Shown: piece after piece, positions 38,801 through 47,414 of the stretch
Layout of the letters: each line of letters opens with the position of its first letter
Position numbering within the stretch: the stretch's first letter is position 1
Source: an uncultured Rhodospirillales bacterium
Lineage (GTDB): Bacteria > Pseudomonadota > Alphaproteobacteria > Acetobacterales > Acetobacteraceae
NCBI GenBank assembly: GCA_903928895.1
Contig: CAIYSR010000158.1
Span: 25,616-89,615 of the forward strand
Length of the DNA stretch: 64,000 nucleotides
Reading direction: 5' to 3'
Translations under genes and position numbers: made by a program
The notes under the pieces: model-generated
The model's database searches: none
Seen by the model: the letters and a program-made list of their open reading frames with translations, nothing else
What the model was told of the DNA's origin: nothing

Positions 38801-40831
38801 CCCGTCGCTGAACGTGATCCCGCCCGCATTGGTGTTGACCAGCCGGATATTGTTCCCGCTCACCGCCCCGGCGATCACCAGCGCGGCGCCGTTGGTCATC
38901 GCGAAATCCGCCCCGGTGACGCCGAACGCCCCCAGCGTGCCGACCTGGTTGGTCGCGCTCAGCGCCACCGCCCCGGTCGACGTCCCGGTCAGCACCCCGG
39001 CCGTCAAGATGCCTGCGGCGTTGGTCGCGATGCCGCCGGTGCCCGCGCTCAGCGTGATCGTCCCGGTGCCCGCGTTCAGCGCCTGGTTGATCGTCAGCTT
39101 GCCCGACGCCACGGTGACGAAGTTCGTCCCGCTCGCCGCCGCGGTCAGGCTGATATTGCCGCCCGTCGTGGTGATGGTGTTGCTGATCGTCAGGTTGTTG
39201 CCGGCCTGCAGAATCAGATTCGTCGCCTGCGCATTGAGCACATCCGCGCTCACCGTCAGGTTGTTCGCCGCCTGCAGCGTCACGTTGCCGGTCAGCCCGG
39301 TGAACGAGGCCGGGGTGATGAACCCGTTGGCCGCCGTCAGCACATCGCCCGCCAGGATGCCCTTCGGGTTCGTGCTGCTGACGAAGCCGTCATCGGTGTT
39401 GGTCGCCCCGATCGTCAGATCGGTCGGATCGATCAGGATCGACCCCGCCACCCCCAGCGCCGCCGAGACGTCGATCGACCCGGTCAGGCTGTAGCCGGTC
39501 TTGCCCGACACCTCGACGAACCCGCCCGCCACCCCGCCGCTGGCGACGATGCTGCCCGCCATGTCGGTCCGCTCGGTGCTCAGCACCGTCACGTTGCCGC
39601 CAGCGCTGCTGCCACCGGTGCCGCGCGCGCTGACCTGCGCACCCTGCGCCACCGTCACGCTCTTCGCCGTTGCCGCCACCACCGCCGGGCCGCCCGCCGC
39701 CCGCGCCAGCGTCGTGCCCAGCGCCACCGTGCCGCCGCCCGCAACCCCCGACGCGTTCACCCGCGCCGTCGCCGCCAGCACCACGGCATTGGTGGCATTG
39801 GCCTCGATCGACCCGCCCTTGCTCCCAGCCGCACCCCCCGCGGCGCTCACCTCGCCCTCGATCGTCAACGAACCGCCGACCCCGCGCAGCACCACCGTCC
39901 CGGTCCGAGACCCCGCGCTGTCCGCCGAAATCTTGCCGCCCGCATCCACCAGCGTGCCGACGATCCCGTCCACCGCCTGCGCCGTCAGCAGCACCGTGCC
40001 GCCATCCGCCCGGATCACGCCGGTATTCGTCACCAGCGCCTTCACCGCCTGCCCGTCGGGCCCCACCGGCGCCTGCCCGACCTGCTTCGTCACATCGATC
40101 GCCAGCAGCCCGTCGCCATACAAATCAACCGTATGCGTCGCCGCCCCGGCCAGCACCACCGTGCCCATCCGCGCCACGATGGTGCCCGAATTCGCCACCG
40201 CCGGCGCCACCAGCGCCGCCAGACCCGACTGCGCCACGCTGATCGTGCCCGCATTGACGATCATCGCGTTCGGCTTGCCCGCGGTGTCGAACACCAGCTT
40301 GCCCGCCATGAAGTTCTGGTTGCTGATATCCGCCGTCGTCACCAGCACCGTCTGCGCATTCACCTGCGCGCCCTGGCTGAACACCACGCCCGACGGATTG
40401 GTCAGCACGATCGTGCCGTTCGCCGTGATCTGACCCGCGATCTGCGACGGGTCCGACCCGGTCACCCGGTTCAGCGTGATCGCGCTGCTGTTGGGCTGGT
40501 TGAACTGCACCGCCTGCTTCGATCCCACATCGAAGCTGGTCCAGTTGATCGCCGCCCGCTGGCTCGACTGGTTGATCGCCGTCAGCGTCGCCGTATTCAC
40601 GATCGCCGCACTGCCCGCCACCACACTGCCGCCCTGCGGCCGCGCATTCGCCGCCGGGTCCGCCTGCCCCGTCACCGGGAACAGCAGCACCAGCGCGAAA
40701 CTCGCCTGCAACGCCGTGCTGCGCAGCAGGCTCGCACGGTCGCGCCGCACCGAGCCGCCCACCCGCGCCGTCATCCCGGAAATGGGCCTGCGGGTCCCGC
40801 GAACGCCGGTCGTCTTGCGCATCCGTGCCAT
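32807..40831 (-). CDS. TpsA exoprotein, filamentous-haemagglutinin-like
   Basis: This 2674-residue protein carries a long signal peptide (charged first 35 residues, core ASFALVLLFPV, cleavage near QADP). The TPS domain follows (about 60-300): AINWTSFDVGSKQAVQFNQP, SSAITLNRVTG, LTNPSGVVFSQGA. The rest is beta-helical repeat sequence rich in Gly, Thr, Ala and Val, with recurring GTPAITVAGTL and SALNAxTLTGS-like units. The C-terminal about 60 residues differ (two Cys, then DDPDLLLPNVSDRDY). GAGGAGG precedes ATG 40831. It is secreted through the TpsB encoded just upstream. No toxin domain is visible, so adhesin or matrix function is more likely than CdiA-type inhibition. Confidence 0.93.
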   Translation of the reverse strand: MARMRKTTGVRGTRRPISGMTARVGGSVRRDRASLLRSTALQASFALVLLFPVTGQADPAANARPQGGSVVAGSAAIVNTATLTAINQSSQRAAINWTSFDVGSKQAVQFNQPNSSAITLNRVTGSDPSQIAGQITANGTIVLTNPSGVVFSQGAQVNAQTVLVTTADISNQNFMAGKLVFDTAGKPNAMIVNAGTISVAQSGLAALVAPAVANSGTIVARMGTVVLAGAATHTVDLYGDGLLAIDVTKQVGQAPVGPDGQAVKALVTNTGVIRADGGTVLLTAQAVDGIVGTLVDAGGKISADSAGSRTGTVVLRGVGGSLTIEGEVSAAGGAAGSKGGSIEANATNAVVLAATARVNASGVAGGGTVALGTTLARAAGGPAVVAATAKSVTVAQGAQVSARGTGGSSAGGNVTVLSTERTDMAGSIVASGGVAGGFVEVSGKTGYSLTGSIDVSAALGVAGSILIDPTDLTIGATNTDDGFVSSTNPKGILAGDVLTAANGFITPASFTGLTGNVTLQAANNLTVSADVLNAQATNLILQAGNNLTISNTITTTGGNISLTAAASGTNFVTVASGKLTINQALNAGTGTITLSAGTGGIATNAAGILTAGVLTGTSTGAVALSATNQVGTLGAFGVTGADFAMTNGAALVIAGAVSGNNIRLVNTNAGGITFSDGTVAGRLSVASGGTIGLRTDALVTATPVATDGTLSAPSGVIEIAPNSVATLGIELAGSATRLGFAPSTFTFGSGITTLRLGATGGTVLATNITTATSGNSNVSASAATLDLRATTSIAVTSTLTAGSTVRLAAPTVSLGDATHAGRLVETAAGGTISVQSDAFTAGAGGGTLSTNAGVIEVAAQSVANIGLETASVAATTLGFAPSTFTLSAAVLRLGSVAGVTGSAAIDVTNATDLTAAGHGAATLDLETTGAVTQTAGKTLKVGTLKGAAGSVTLGVAGNAITTLDTLSGTTGVSVTDSAAVTVPGTATLTGSNITLSDSFASTAGTPAITVAGTLSSAGTIRLSATTASAGNTGIALAGKVGTTALPGTTTTLDLNTAGSNISDASGGVLLVNQLISSGGIAGNVTLTTSTNQVARLGAMTVTSGTLSLRDSVAVTVNSGALVQADGVTLRDDFVSNGGTPAITVAGTLRAATTGTVQVNATDAGTGVTAITLTGTLGNSAGTVDLISGGGNVVESGGVLNAAVLTSSGAAKGAVTLTNAANAISTLAAFSTQGGDFLLTDSAALTVNATASTGTGANLRLVDSHANGISLGAAGALVTSGGTLSLQTDMIAAGATSAALTATNGVVELATDTPGRALSLGVTSISGALLGFNPAAYTLASTTLRVGAVNGAVGSSAINVGASTDLTGRASTLDVQTTGPLGQGVGANLTVGTLTGNVASVLLAEPANAISIIRDLIADGSVGITNTVALSLAGTNGIVAGRQGIVPGATLSLTNTGALAIGASIGNGGTGDVTLRTVSGAIDVAAGNTISSGRNLTISAAGTYGQAGGLVNAPVVAITDGTGFSMSGGTIAASATVATYSGTGTGTFDTLIVPSITVSGGAFSQSGGVISANGAAGSVTLTPSAFSQSGGRIAANGTVSIGAGLGIVRAGQLGSRAGSNSSFTQIGGVIVAAGDINLWSSGTLTQTAGTVAAGGTLGATATGTITQGNPAVTSKAATPTAVLSGATVLLHSITAGASQGGDGIVAGGTGASNDPTTYPIRIQAPGGSNSFSVFGTTAPISTGANFVVFCPACNLGAAAQSPPTISTANPGVVGVTVPDVVLLADSISPITSGISAGRLALYSQHDTSGKVIATLLTGRAGIVAGEASNLSPYPLPDLVKAAETAFVQGGTSPYWSAPTTGNVALTASNVTNLGTIVATGTTGYGYGAIGSFSLDNSASPGPLMVMGGGAAGTSVYPGVIATGGDLTITGGGGSIEVRGPLAASGTLTVTAGSDLKITGSAVLSAGNTANLTAAGAYVQDSGLVNAPTIALKGNLFSGNAVVISGGTVSAIGPSAQLRITTSIVANASANVLQSGGVIASDNGLTIGIGSGAGTAAGSVVATTNITQSNGTLAAVGDMALYAGGTLSQTRGVIAAGGTLAATARGQITQGNSGGSITVATMSGGTVRLFTTTAGADQYGDGLVAAGANVSVDPSLYPIRIQAPEGRNGFAIFGTAAAVTVGGALFSPANNLGATTPAAGYQALTAYTPATVGATSATRPDVALLGNTILPNTGTITANNLALYSFGDTTANVVAKLLTGRGGVLTLDSTATPDFVVPALVNTVETVNSPVGGAPYWSRLADNPGNFYLPNSVTNSGTPGISSIANLGTTVAGTAYGLGATGSINIDNKAPGTPGTLTIGGPLMSWAGGIRINETGTSDVMLIASDINVASPGARNVAVSSAAVVPGLIALTANSVTLGKSGSGAGGSVTLQATMIEVTGTNDVRVLDGVTLDTGDSGANIFTRPLSGLPPKDPQKAGPSPVHVPGALFTAGLGGFTQSGTFTMQPYTPTAYKVPATAYATAAHPVLEIILSAHAGTIAFDPATAKGLVAPKVAIVLDVGTGNSTGRINADSLALFYTQLTGLPTALLGTLRTAQGVAVSDQAAATQAFIAQSGNYVPSNHFQMNGCALSSVNCVLTSLFPQIPITNPFKDLMIGRFSDPLDDPDLLLPNVSDRDY

Positions 40832-40870
40832 CCTGTCCTCCTCGCGCCACCGGAAAAATCAGGCGGCGTA

Positions 40871-40922
40871 TTCAAGCCATCACGTGATCGTAGAAATTCA
40901 AGCCAGTCGCTCGTTCAAGCCA
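40871..40922. repeat. Three TTCAAGCCA direct repeats between tpsB and tpsA
   Basis: Exact copies of TTCAAGCCA lie at 40871-40879, 40897-40905 and 40914-40922, and a 10-bp palindrome (ATCACGTGAT, 40879-40888) follows the first. The gap between tpsB and tpsA (40832-40978) otherwise holds only the tpsA ribosome site. The repeats may be protein-binding sites or chance. Confidence 0.45.
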
Positions 40923-40978
40923 GCCGCTCAGGGTGAAGGTAAGGCCCACACCATCGCAGCGCCCGCGGCCGCAAAGCC

Positions 40979-42811
40979 TCAGAACCGTCCCAGCAGCCGC
41001 CAGTAGAACGCCTTCTCCGCCAGCGGACGCACCGCCCCGCTGCTGCTCTCCGGCGTGCGCGTCAGCCGCGACACCCCCTCCAGGTCCAGCTCCAGATACG
41101 ACGTCAGCGCCGAACGCAGCCCGATCCCGAACGAACTCAGCCGCCGGTTGGGGTCCAACGCCCGGTTCTCGAACGTCTGACCCATGTCGTAGAACCCATA
41201 GAACTGCATCCCCACATCGTAGGGCTGCCCGAACATCTCGCCCGCCACGCCCGTGTTCAGCTGCAGCTCGACCGTCGCCGCAAACGCGCTGTCGCCCGTT
41301 ACCTCGCCGGCATAGAACCCGCGGGTGAACCGCATGCCCCCCAGATAATACTTCTCCGCCGACGGGATCACATCGCGCGAACCCTGCCCCGCCACCACCG
41401 TCAGCAGGTTCACCGTCGCGTCCTGCCACGGCGAGAACAAGGTCTGGTTACGGCTCAGCTCCGCCGTGAACTTGGTATATTCCACGTTGCTGCCCTGCCG
41501 CCCCAGCGACGTGCTCCCGGTGTGCGACGCCCCCAGCCCCGGCACCCCGCGCGACAGCCGCACGCTCACCTGGTTCACCGCCGGCCGCGACGCCCCCAGC
41601 ACCAGGTCCTGCAACGCGTAATCCGCCCCCAGCCGCACCACCCGCAACGAATCCTTGCTCGACGGACCGCTCGTCGAACCCAGGTAGACCGTCGACTGGA
41701 TCATGTCGAACACGCCGAGCAGGTTCAGCTTCTGCTGGCGCGTGTAGAGCAGCGGATACGAAACCTGCGCGCCGGCCACCACCGACTGCCCGTCATACCC
41801 CGCCGTCCGCAGCGTCCCGCCCGGGCGCGTATCCCCCGCACCCGCATACAGCCGCACCTTCGCCCCCGAACTCCCCAGGAACCCCTCGACCGCAGCCTGA
41901 CCGAATATCTGCGTGTTGTTGAACAGGCTCTTGTAGAGCGACAGCTCCGTCCGCTCGCCAAACGAGGTCAGGCTGTTGAACCCCACCAGACCCAGCACCT
42001 GCTCCGGACCCGAAAATCGATACGCCCGGTTGTCCGCCGCCACATACCCCGATATCGCCGTCCGCGACACCCGCGCCACCAGCGTCAACGCCCCCGGCTC
42101 GCTCTCCGACGGACGCAGCACCGTCTGCAGCGATACCCCCGGAACCTCCTGCGCCAGCAACAGCCAACGCTCCAGGCTCGACGCGCTCACCGGACCCGGC
42201 TGCACCAGGTTCTGCAGGAAATCCAGCACCTTCGTCCCCGCCGGACCGATATCCCCGTCCAGCTGAACCTCGGCAACCCGACCCTCCGTCACCGTATACC
42301 GAAGCTTCCCATCCGCCGTCAGCGCCGCAGCAACCGTCACCAGCGGATACCCCGCCTCGCGATACCGCCGCAACAACCCCAGCCGAGCCCCCTCGATCTC
42401 AGACGTCGCAACCGCAGGCCCCACAACCCCCTGCGTCAACGATGCAATATCCTCAGCCCCCACCGGCCCCCCAGCCGATACCCCCTCAACCGATACCGAT
42501 ACCACCCGACGCGGAACCGCATTCGCCAGGTTCTGCAAAACCTCCCCACCCCCCCCCAACCCAGCCCCAACCGACAACCCACCCACAGGAGCAACACGAC
42601 CAACAGGCGACCCACCAGATACAGCGTTCCCAATCCCTCGCAACACAGGATCCAACGGTGCAGACTGACCATAAACATCCGTGGGGGAGATCAGGACCAT
42701 CGCCAGGAGGGCCAGCCTCGCGGTCCGGTGGCTGCCACGGTTCCGCGGCCGGTCGAATGCCGTCGACGAGGGTGATGGCAATTTGAACTCCTCCGGTGAC
42801 GCCCCCGTCAT
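40979..42811 (-). CDS. TpsB outer-membrane transporter (ShlB/FhaC/HecB family)
   Basis: This 610-residue protein has a signal-like N-terminus (LALLAMVLISPTDVYG), a Gly-rich spacer, a POTRA domain (about 130-215: LLRRYREAGYPLVTVAAAL, LRYTVTEGRVAEVQLDGD), a second POTRA-like region with QEVPGVSLQTVLRPSE, and a 16-strand-type beta barrel to the C-terminal LLGRF, an outer-membrane ending with Phe. The conserved barrel loop motif appears as RFTRGFYAGEVTGD. It translocates TpsA, the next gene downstream. A run of nine G in its coding strand (42549-42557) might allow slippage. Start 42811 is used; Met38 is an alternative. Confidence 0.93.
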   Translation of the reverse strand: MTGASPEEFKLPSPSSTAFDRPRNRGSHRTARLALLAMVLISPTDVYGQSAPLDPVLRGIGNAVSGGSPVGRVAPVGGLSVGAGLGGGGEVLQNLANAVPRRVVSVSVEGVSAGGPVGAEDIASLTQGVVGPAVATSEIEGARLGLLRRYREAGYPLVTVAAALTADGKLRYTVTEGRVAEVQLDGDIGPAGTKVLDFLQNLVQPGPVSASSLERWLLLAQEVPGVSLQTVLRPSESEPGALTLVARVSRTAISGYVAADNRAYRFSGPEQVLGLVGFNSLTSFGERTELSLYKSLFNNTQIFGQAAVEGFLGSSGAKVRLYAGAGDTRPGGTLRTAGYDGQSVVAGAQVSYPLLYTRQQKLNLLGVFDMIQSTVYLGSTSGPSSKDSLRVVRLGADYALQDLVLGASRPAVNQVSVRLSRGVPGLGASHTGSTSLGRQGSNVEYTKFTAELSRNQTLFSPWQDATVNLLTVVAGQGSRDVIPSAEKYYLGGMRFTRGFYAGEVTGDSAFAATVELQLNTGVAGEMFGQPYDVGMQFYGFYDMGQTFENRALDPNRRLSSFGIGLRSALTSYLELDLEGVSRLTRTPESSSGAVRPLAEKAFYWRLLGRF

Positions 42812-42842
42812 CCGGTCGCACGGGGAGCAACGTCACCCGTAA

Positions 42843-42870
42843 CATAATCAGCGATTATGATTTCGCACAA
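42843..42870 (-). promoter_or_regulatory. Candidate tpsB promoter with overlapping palindromic operator
   Basis: CATAATC-AGC-GATTATG at 42843-42859 is a perfect 7-bp-arm palindrome, 32 bases upstream of the tpsB ATG. Read on the minus strand, TTGTGC (42870-42865) and TTATGT lie 17 bases apart, so the palindrome would overlap the spacer and -10 box. This is a plausible repressor site for the TPS operon. Confidence 0.5.
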
Positions 42871-43008
42871 GAGATCATTCAGCGAAACGTCATGCCGGAA
42901 TCGCGCCGAAAACGGCGCCCGGATCGGCCCACACCCAAATATCCCACCCAAATTTCGCGGAACCGCCACCTCCGGCCACGGCCGAAGGCGGCGTTCGCCC
43001 GGACCGGC

Positions 43009-44622
43009 TCAGCGCACCGCGTCGACGAGTTGCTGCAAGTTGGCGACCAGCGTCTTCTTGATGTCGGTCGACACGCCGAAGGGATTGTCGTCCAGCATCG
43101 CGATCAACGGCTCGGATGCGGCATACTTGATGTGCTCCGCCAGCACCGACTTCGCCTTGGTGATATTGGCGCGGCGGGCGGCCTCATCGGTCGCCTCATG
43201 TGCCGCCTTCAGCAGGTCGGCCAGGCTGTGGTCGAAACGCTCGGTGATCTTGGAGATCCGGTCGAGGTTCTTCTCGATATCGGCCACCACATCGGGCCCC
43301 TCGGAGGCGAAATCCTTGCGGATGGCGTCCTTGAGTTTGTCGATCGCACCGCCGACCGACGTCACCGTGTCGCTCCACAGCTTGGGCGAGGCGCCGAGCG
43401 CCGCAAGCTTCTCGGGGCTCATCGCCGGCGCGCCCTGGGAATGCGAATTGTCCTGGATGCTGGCCTCGCCGCGCTGCGGGGAGGTCGTTGCGCCCGATTG
43501 ATCGGTGGACGGCGCCGCCGCACCAGCACCGTCGATCGCCGCTTCCAGCGCATGGACCAGCGCGGTTGCCTCGTCCCTGCTCGCCTTGATCGCCGCCGAA
43601 GCGCCGTCGGCCATCGTCTTGAGTTCGGCGAACCGATTCGCGTCCGTCGCCTTGATCGGGATCATCTTCTTGACCAGGCCGGTGAGCTCGGTCGTCAGCG
43701 CCTTGAAGTCGGTGCCGGCTGACGCGCCCTCGGTGGTGCTCGGCGCCGGCTGCGGCGGGGTGGCAGCGGTCGGCTGGGGCGGGGTGGCACCGGTCGGCTG
43801 GGGCGCCTGCGTGCCGGGATCGGTCTGCTGCGGGGTGGCGGCTTGATCGGTGCTACCGCCGCGGGCATCAGCGGTGGTCGCCTCGGCGCTGCCGCCTTCG
43901 AGTTCGACGTTCAGCAGATACATCTGCTCGACGGCATTGTCGTTGTTCGCCTTGATCGAGGCCTGGACCTTGTCGGCCATGGCGCGGAGCTTCTTGAACT
44001 TCTCCTTGTCATCGACGAAGGCGATCATCTTGCGCACCGCGACCGTCAGGTCAGCGGCAAGCTGCTTGAAGTCGATGCCCTGCTCCTCAGTCGCCGGGGC
44101 CGACGCGGGAGCCGCACCGGTGGCTGGAGCCGGTTCCGGGGCGGGCGTGGCCGGGGCCGGGGCGGCGCCGGTCGCCGGGGCCGGCTCGTCGTCGCTCAGA
44201 ACCTCCGGGCCGCGGACCTGGCCGGGCGTGGCGGTGACTTCCTCCTCGTCATCCTCCATCTCCTCCTCGTCCACGCCACCGCCTTCCAGCATGACGCGAA
44301 CCTTGGTGAAGGTGGTCCCCTTCAGGGTCTTCTTCATCTTCCGCGCAAGGCCGGAGGCGGCCTTGTTGATCGTCAGGATGACGAGCTTGGGATCGGCGTC
44401 GACATCGACCTCGGCGGTTCCCCACCGGCCGTTCTTGATGTCGCCGTACTCCTCCTCCATTTTCTTGAAGACGGCGCGCGGTTGCTTGATCTTGTCCAGC
44501 ATGATGACCGCGGAGCCATCGGCGGCGACGCCGACCGCGCAATTCACCGGCTCCTTCTTGGAGCGGATCAGCAGCTTCTTGAGTTCGTTCTTGTCGATTT
44601 CAGGTGCAGCAGGCTTGGCCAT
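43009..44622 (-). CDS. Acidic multi-domain protein with duplicated helical repeat, unknown function
   Basis: This 537-residue protein is not recognised. Residues 1-120 look like a folded alpha/beta domain (NCAVGVAADGSAVIMLDKIK, AVFKKMEEEYGDIKNGRWG). A very acidic segment and an Ala/Pro linker follow. Two related helical units lie at about 182-255 (GIDFKQLAADLTVAVRKMI) and 300-372 (GTDFKALTTELTGLVKKMI), separated by a Pro/Gln/Thr repeat linker (PTGATPPQPTAATPPQP). A third helical domain spans 402-537. There is no signal peptide. It is the last gene after clpV in the T6SS block, with its own 122-base upstream gap. It could be a T6SS effector or scaffold; neither is shown. Confidence 0.85.
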   Translation of the reverse strand: MAKPAAPEIDKNELKKLLIRSKKEPVNCAVGVAADGSAVIMLDKIKQPRAVFKKMEEEYGDIKNGRWGTAEVDVDADPKLVILTINKAASGLARKMKKTLKGTTFTKVRVMLEGGGVDEEEMEDDEEEVTATPGQVRGPEVLSDDEPAPATGAAPAPATPAPEPAPATGAAPASAPATEEQGIDFKQLAADLTVAVRKMIAFVDDKEKFKKLRAMADKVQASIKANNDNAVEQMYLLNVELEGGSAEATTADARGGSTDQAATPQQTDPGTQAPQPTGATPPQPTAATPPQPAPSTTEGASAGTDFKALTTELTGLVKKMIPIKATDANRFAELKTMADGASAAIKASRDEATALVHALEAAIDGAGAAAPSTDQSGATTSPQRGEASIQDNSHSQGAPAMSPEKLAALGASPKLWSDTVTSVGGAIDKLKDAIRKDFASEGPDVVADIEKNLDRISKITERFDHSLADLLKAAHEATDEAARRANITKAKSVLAEHIKYAASEPLIAMLDDNPFGVSTDIKKTLVANLQQLVDAVR

Positions 44623-44744
44623 GGTCGCCCCCAGGTTTGGCGCCCAGCGGCGCCCGGTTGCAGTGACTGATCACGAACGTAACGCCAAAGGCCCCGCCAA
44701 TGGGAGTGAAATTTCCCACAGGCGGTGCCGATTGACCGAAAAAA

Positions 44745-47393
44745 TCAGTCGAAAGCGTAGGTGAAGCCGCTCGCGTCGACGCCCACATGCACCCGTGCCA
44801 CCGGCTCGCCGGTCAGCATGCGGTTCAACAGGCCGCCCGAAATATCCGGCAGCATCGTATTGGTCAGGATCGCATCGATCATGCGCCCGCCGCTTTCCGG
44901 CTCGTTGCAGCGGCTGGCCACCAGATCGACCACCGACTGGTCGTAGGTGAAGGGAACACCATGCCGCTCGGTGACGCGCGCGGTGATGCGACCGAGTTGC
45001 AGCTTGATGATCGACTTCATCACCTCGTCGCTGAGCGGCAGGTAGGGGATGACGATGAGGCGGCCCAGCAGCGCCGGCGGGAACACCTTGAGCAGCGGCT
45101 CGCGCAACGCCTTGGCGATGTCCTCGATGTCGGGCATCAGCTCGGGATCCCGCGTCATCGCCATGATCAGATCGGTGCCGACATTGGAGGTCAGCAGGAT
45201 CAGCGTGTTGCGGAAATCGATATGCCGCCCCTCGCCATCTTCCATGACGCCCTTGTCGAACACCTGGAAGAAGATTTCGTGAACGTCAGGGTGCGCCTTC
45301 TCGATCTCGTCGAGCAGCACCACCGAGTACGGCTTGCGGCGCACGGCCTCGGTCAGCACACCGCCCTCGCCATAGCCGACATAGCCCGGCGGGGCACCTT
45401 TGAGCGTGGAGACGGTGTGGGCCTCCTGGAACTCGCTCATGTTGATCGTGATCAGGTTCTGCTCGCCACCATAGAGCGCCTCGGCGACAGTCAGCGCCGT
45501 CTCGGTCTTGCCGACGCCGGACGGGCCGCAGAGCATGAACACGCCGACCGGCTTGACCGGGTTGTCGAGCCCGGCCCGCGAGGTCTGCACCCGGCGCGCG
45601 ATCATGTTGAGCCCGTGGTCCTGCCCGACCACGCGGCTGGCCAGGGTTTGCGCCAGATTAAGCACGGCGGCCGCCTCATTGCGGACCATCCGGCGCACCG
45701 GAATACCGGTCCAGTCGCCGACCACGGCGGCCACCGCCTGCTCATCGACGCTGGGCAGGATCAACGGGTTCTCGCCTTGGTGGGCCGCAAGCTCGGCCTG
45801 CCGGGCGCGGAGTTCGTCGAGCACGCCGGTCATCTCGCCCGACGTCCCGGCATCGGCCGCCTCGCGCAGCTTGGCGCGCATGTCGAGGATCGAATCGACC
45901 AACTGCTTCTCGTCGGCCCAGCGCGCCTCGAGCCCCTGGAGGATGACCTCCTCCTTGGCCAGGGCCTCGGCAACCTTGGTGTCCCGCTCGGTCGCATCGA
46001 TGCCGACCGCCAATTCGCGGGCGATGATTTCGCGCTCGGTCGTCAACAGGCCAATACGGCGGCGGCAATCCTCCACCGCCGGCGGCGTCGCGTGCTGGCT
46101 GACCGCGACCCGGGCAGCCGCGGTGTCGAGCAGGCTGACCGCCTTGTCCGGCAACTGGCGGGCCGGGATATAGCGATGCGACAGGCGCACGGCCGCCTCG
46201 ATCGCCTCGTCCAGAATCTGCACGCGATGATGCTTCTCAAGCGGCGAGGCAATGCCGCGCATCATGGCAATGGCCTTGGTCTCGTCCGGCTCGTCGACCT
46301 GCACCACCTGGAAGCGCCGCGTCAGCGCCGGGTCCTTCTCGAAATACTTCTTGTATTCGGCGAAGGTGGTCGCCGCGATGGTGCGCAGCGTGCCCCGCGC
46401 CAGCGCCGGCTTGAGCAGGTTCGCCGCATCGCCCGTGCCGGCGGCCCCGCCGGCGCCGATCAGGGTATGGGCCTCATCGATGAACAGGATGATCGGCTTC
46501 GGCGAGGATTGCACCTCGTCGATCACCTGGCGCAGCCGGCTCTCGAACTCGCCCTTCATGCTTGCCCCGGCCTGGAGCAGGCCGACATCGAGCATCCACA
46601 GGCTGACCTCCTTGAGCATCGGCGGCACGTCGCCCTGAACGATGCGCACGGCAAAGCCCTCGACCACGGCCGTCTTGCCGACGCCGGCCTCACCGGTGAG
46701 GATCGGGTTGTTCTGGCGACGGCGCATCAGCACGTCGATGATCTGGCGGATTTCGTTGTCGCGGCCGGTCACCTGGTCGAACTTGCCTTCGCGGGCGCGC
46801 TCGGTGAGATCGACGGCGAACTTCTTCAGCGCCTCCTGCTTGCCCATGCCCGCCGGTGCCATCGCGCCACTGGCCTCGCCCGGGGTGGCGGCGCCGTCGG
46901 TGGCAGCCATGGTCTGCTCGGGGGAGCCGGCGACGATCTTGTCGAAATCATCGGCCAGCGCGTCGGGCTTCACCTTCTCCCACTGCCGCGAAATCGCGGT
47001 CAGGGCGTTGCGCAGATGCGGGGTTTTCAGCATGCCGAACATCAGATGGCCGGTCCGGATCTGGCCGGCGCCGAACATCAGCGTCGAGAACACCCAGGCG
47101 CGTTCGATCGAGTCCTCGATCTGCGGGGCGAAATCCGAGATCGAGGTTGCCCCGCGCGGCAGCCGGTCCAGCGCATTGGTGATGTCGGCCGAAAGGATGG
47201 AGGGATCGATCTGGAAATGGCGGACGATCTTGTGCAGATCGCTGTCAGGTGCCTGCACGATCTGCTGGATCCAATGCACCAGCTCGACATAGGGGTTGCC
47301 GCGCAGCTTGCAGAACACCGTTGCCCCCTCGATGGCGCGATATCCTACGGGATTGAGCTTGCCGAACAATGCGGCGCGGTTGATCTCGGACAT
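44745..47393 (-). CDS. tssH: T6SS sheath-disassembly ATPase ClpV (TssH)
   Basis: This 882-residue AAA+ unfoldase recycles contracted sheath. The N-domain begins with [20 protein letters not shown], the ClpV type. The first ATPase domain has Walker A GEAGVGKT and Walker [14 protein letters not shown] middle coiled coil follows, then the second domain with [14 protein letters not shown], Walker [13 protein letters not shown] and a C-terminal D2-small region. An Ala-Pro-rich insert at about residue 165 separates the N-domain from D1. The gene follows tssG by 21 bases on the same strand. All motifs appear intact. Confidence 0.97.
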   Translation of the reverse strand: MSEINRAALFGKLNPVGYRAIEGATVFCKLRGNPYVELVHWIQQIVQAPDSDLHKIVRHFQIDPSILSADITNALDRLPRGATSISDFAPQIEDSIERAWVFSTLMFGAGQIRTGHLMFGMLKTPHLRNALTAISRQWEKVKPDALADDFDKIVAGSPEQTMAATDGAATPGEASGAMAPAGMGKQEALKKFAVDLTERAREGKFDQVTGRDNEIRQIIDVLMRRRQNNPILTGEAGVGKTAVVEGFAVRIVQGDVPPMLKEVSLWMLDVGLLQAGASMKGEFESRLRQVIDEVQSSPKPIILFIDEAHTLIGAGGAAGTGDAANLLKPALARGTLRTIAATTFAEYKKYFEKDPALTRRFQVVQVDEPDETKAIAMMRGIASPLEKHHRVQILDEAIEAAVRLSHRYIPARQLPDKAVSLLDTAAARVAVSQHATPPAVEDCRRRIGLLTTEREIIARELAVGIDATERDTKVAEALAKEEVILQGLEARWADEKQLVDSILDMRAKLREAADAGTSGEMTGVLDELRARQAELAAHQGENPLILPSVDEQAVAAVVGDWTGIPVRRMVRNEAAAVLNLAQTLASRVVGQDHGLNMIARRVQTSRAGLDNPVKPVGVFMLCGPSGVGKTETALTVAEALYGGEQNLITINMSEFQEAHTVSTLKGAPPGYVGYGEGGVLTEAVRRKPYSVVLLDEIEKAHPDVHEIFFQVFDKGVMEDGEGRHIDFRNTLILLTSNVGTDLIMAMTRDPELMPDIEDIAKALREPLLKVFPPALLGRLIVIPYLPLSDEVMKSIIKLQLGRITARVTERHGVPFTYDQSVVDLVASRCNEPESGGRMIDAILTNTMLPDISGGLLNRMLTGEPVARVHVGVDASGFTYAFD

Positions 47394-47414
47394 TGGCAGT
47401 CGTTCCTCGTGTGC

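Noticed and set aside
32807..40831. TpsA as a CdiA-type contact-dependent toxin
   Set aside because: There is no VENN-like motif, no distinct C-terminal toxin domain and no small immunity gene downstream; the C-terminus is a short DLLLPNVSDRDY tail followed at once by the CHAT gene.
35738..40936. Plus-strand frame of 1732 codons opposite tpsA, and a second of 1042 codons at 36366-39494
   Set aside because: Both are Arg/His/Ala- or Ala/Val/Pro-rich shadows of the GC-rich, repetitive tpsA gene; tpsA has a signal peptide, TPS domain and a TpsB partner, and the shadows have no domain or ribosome site.
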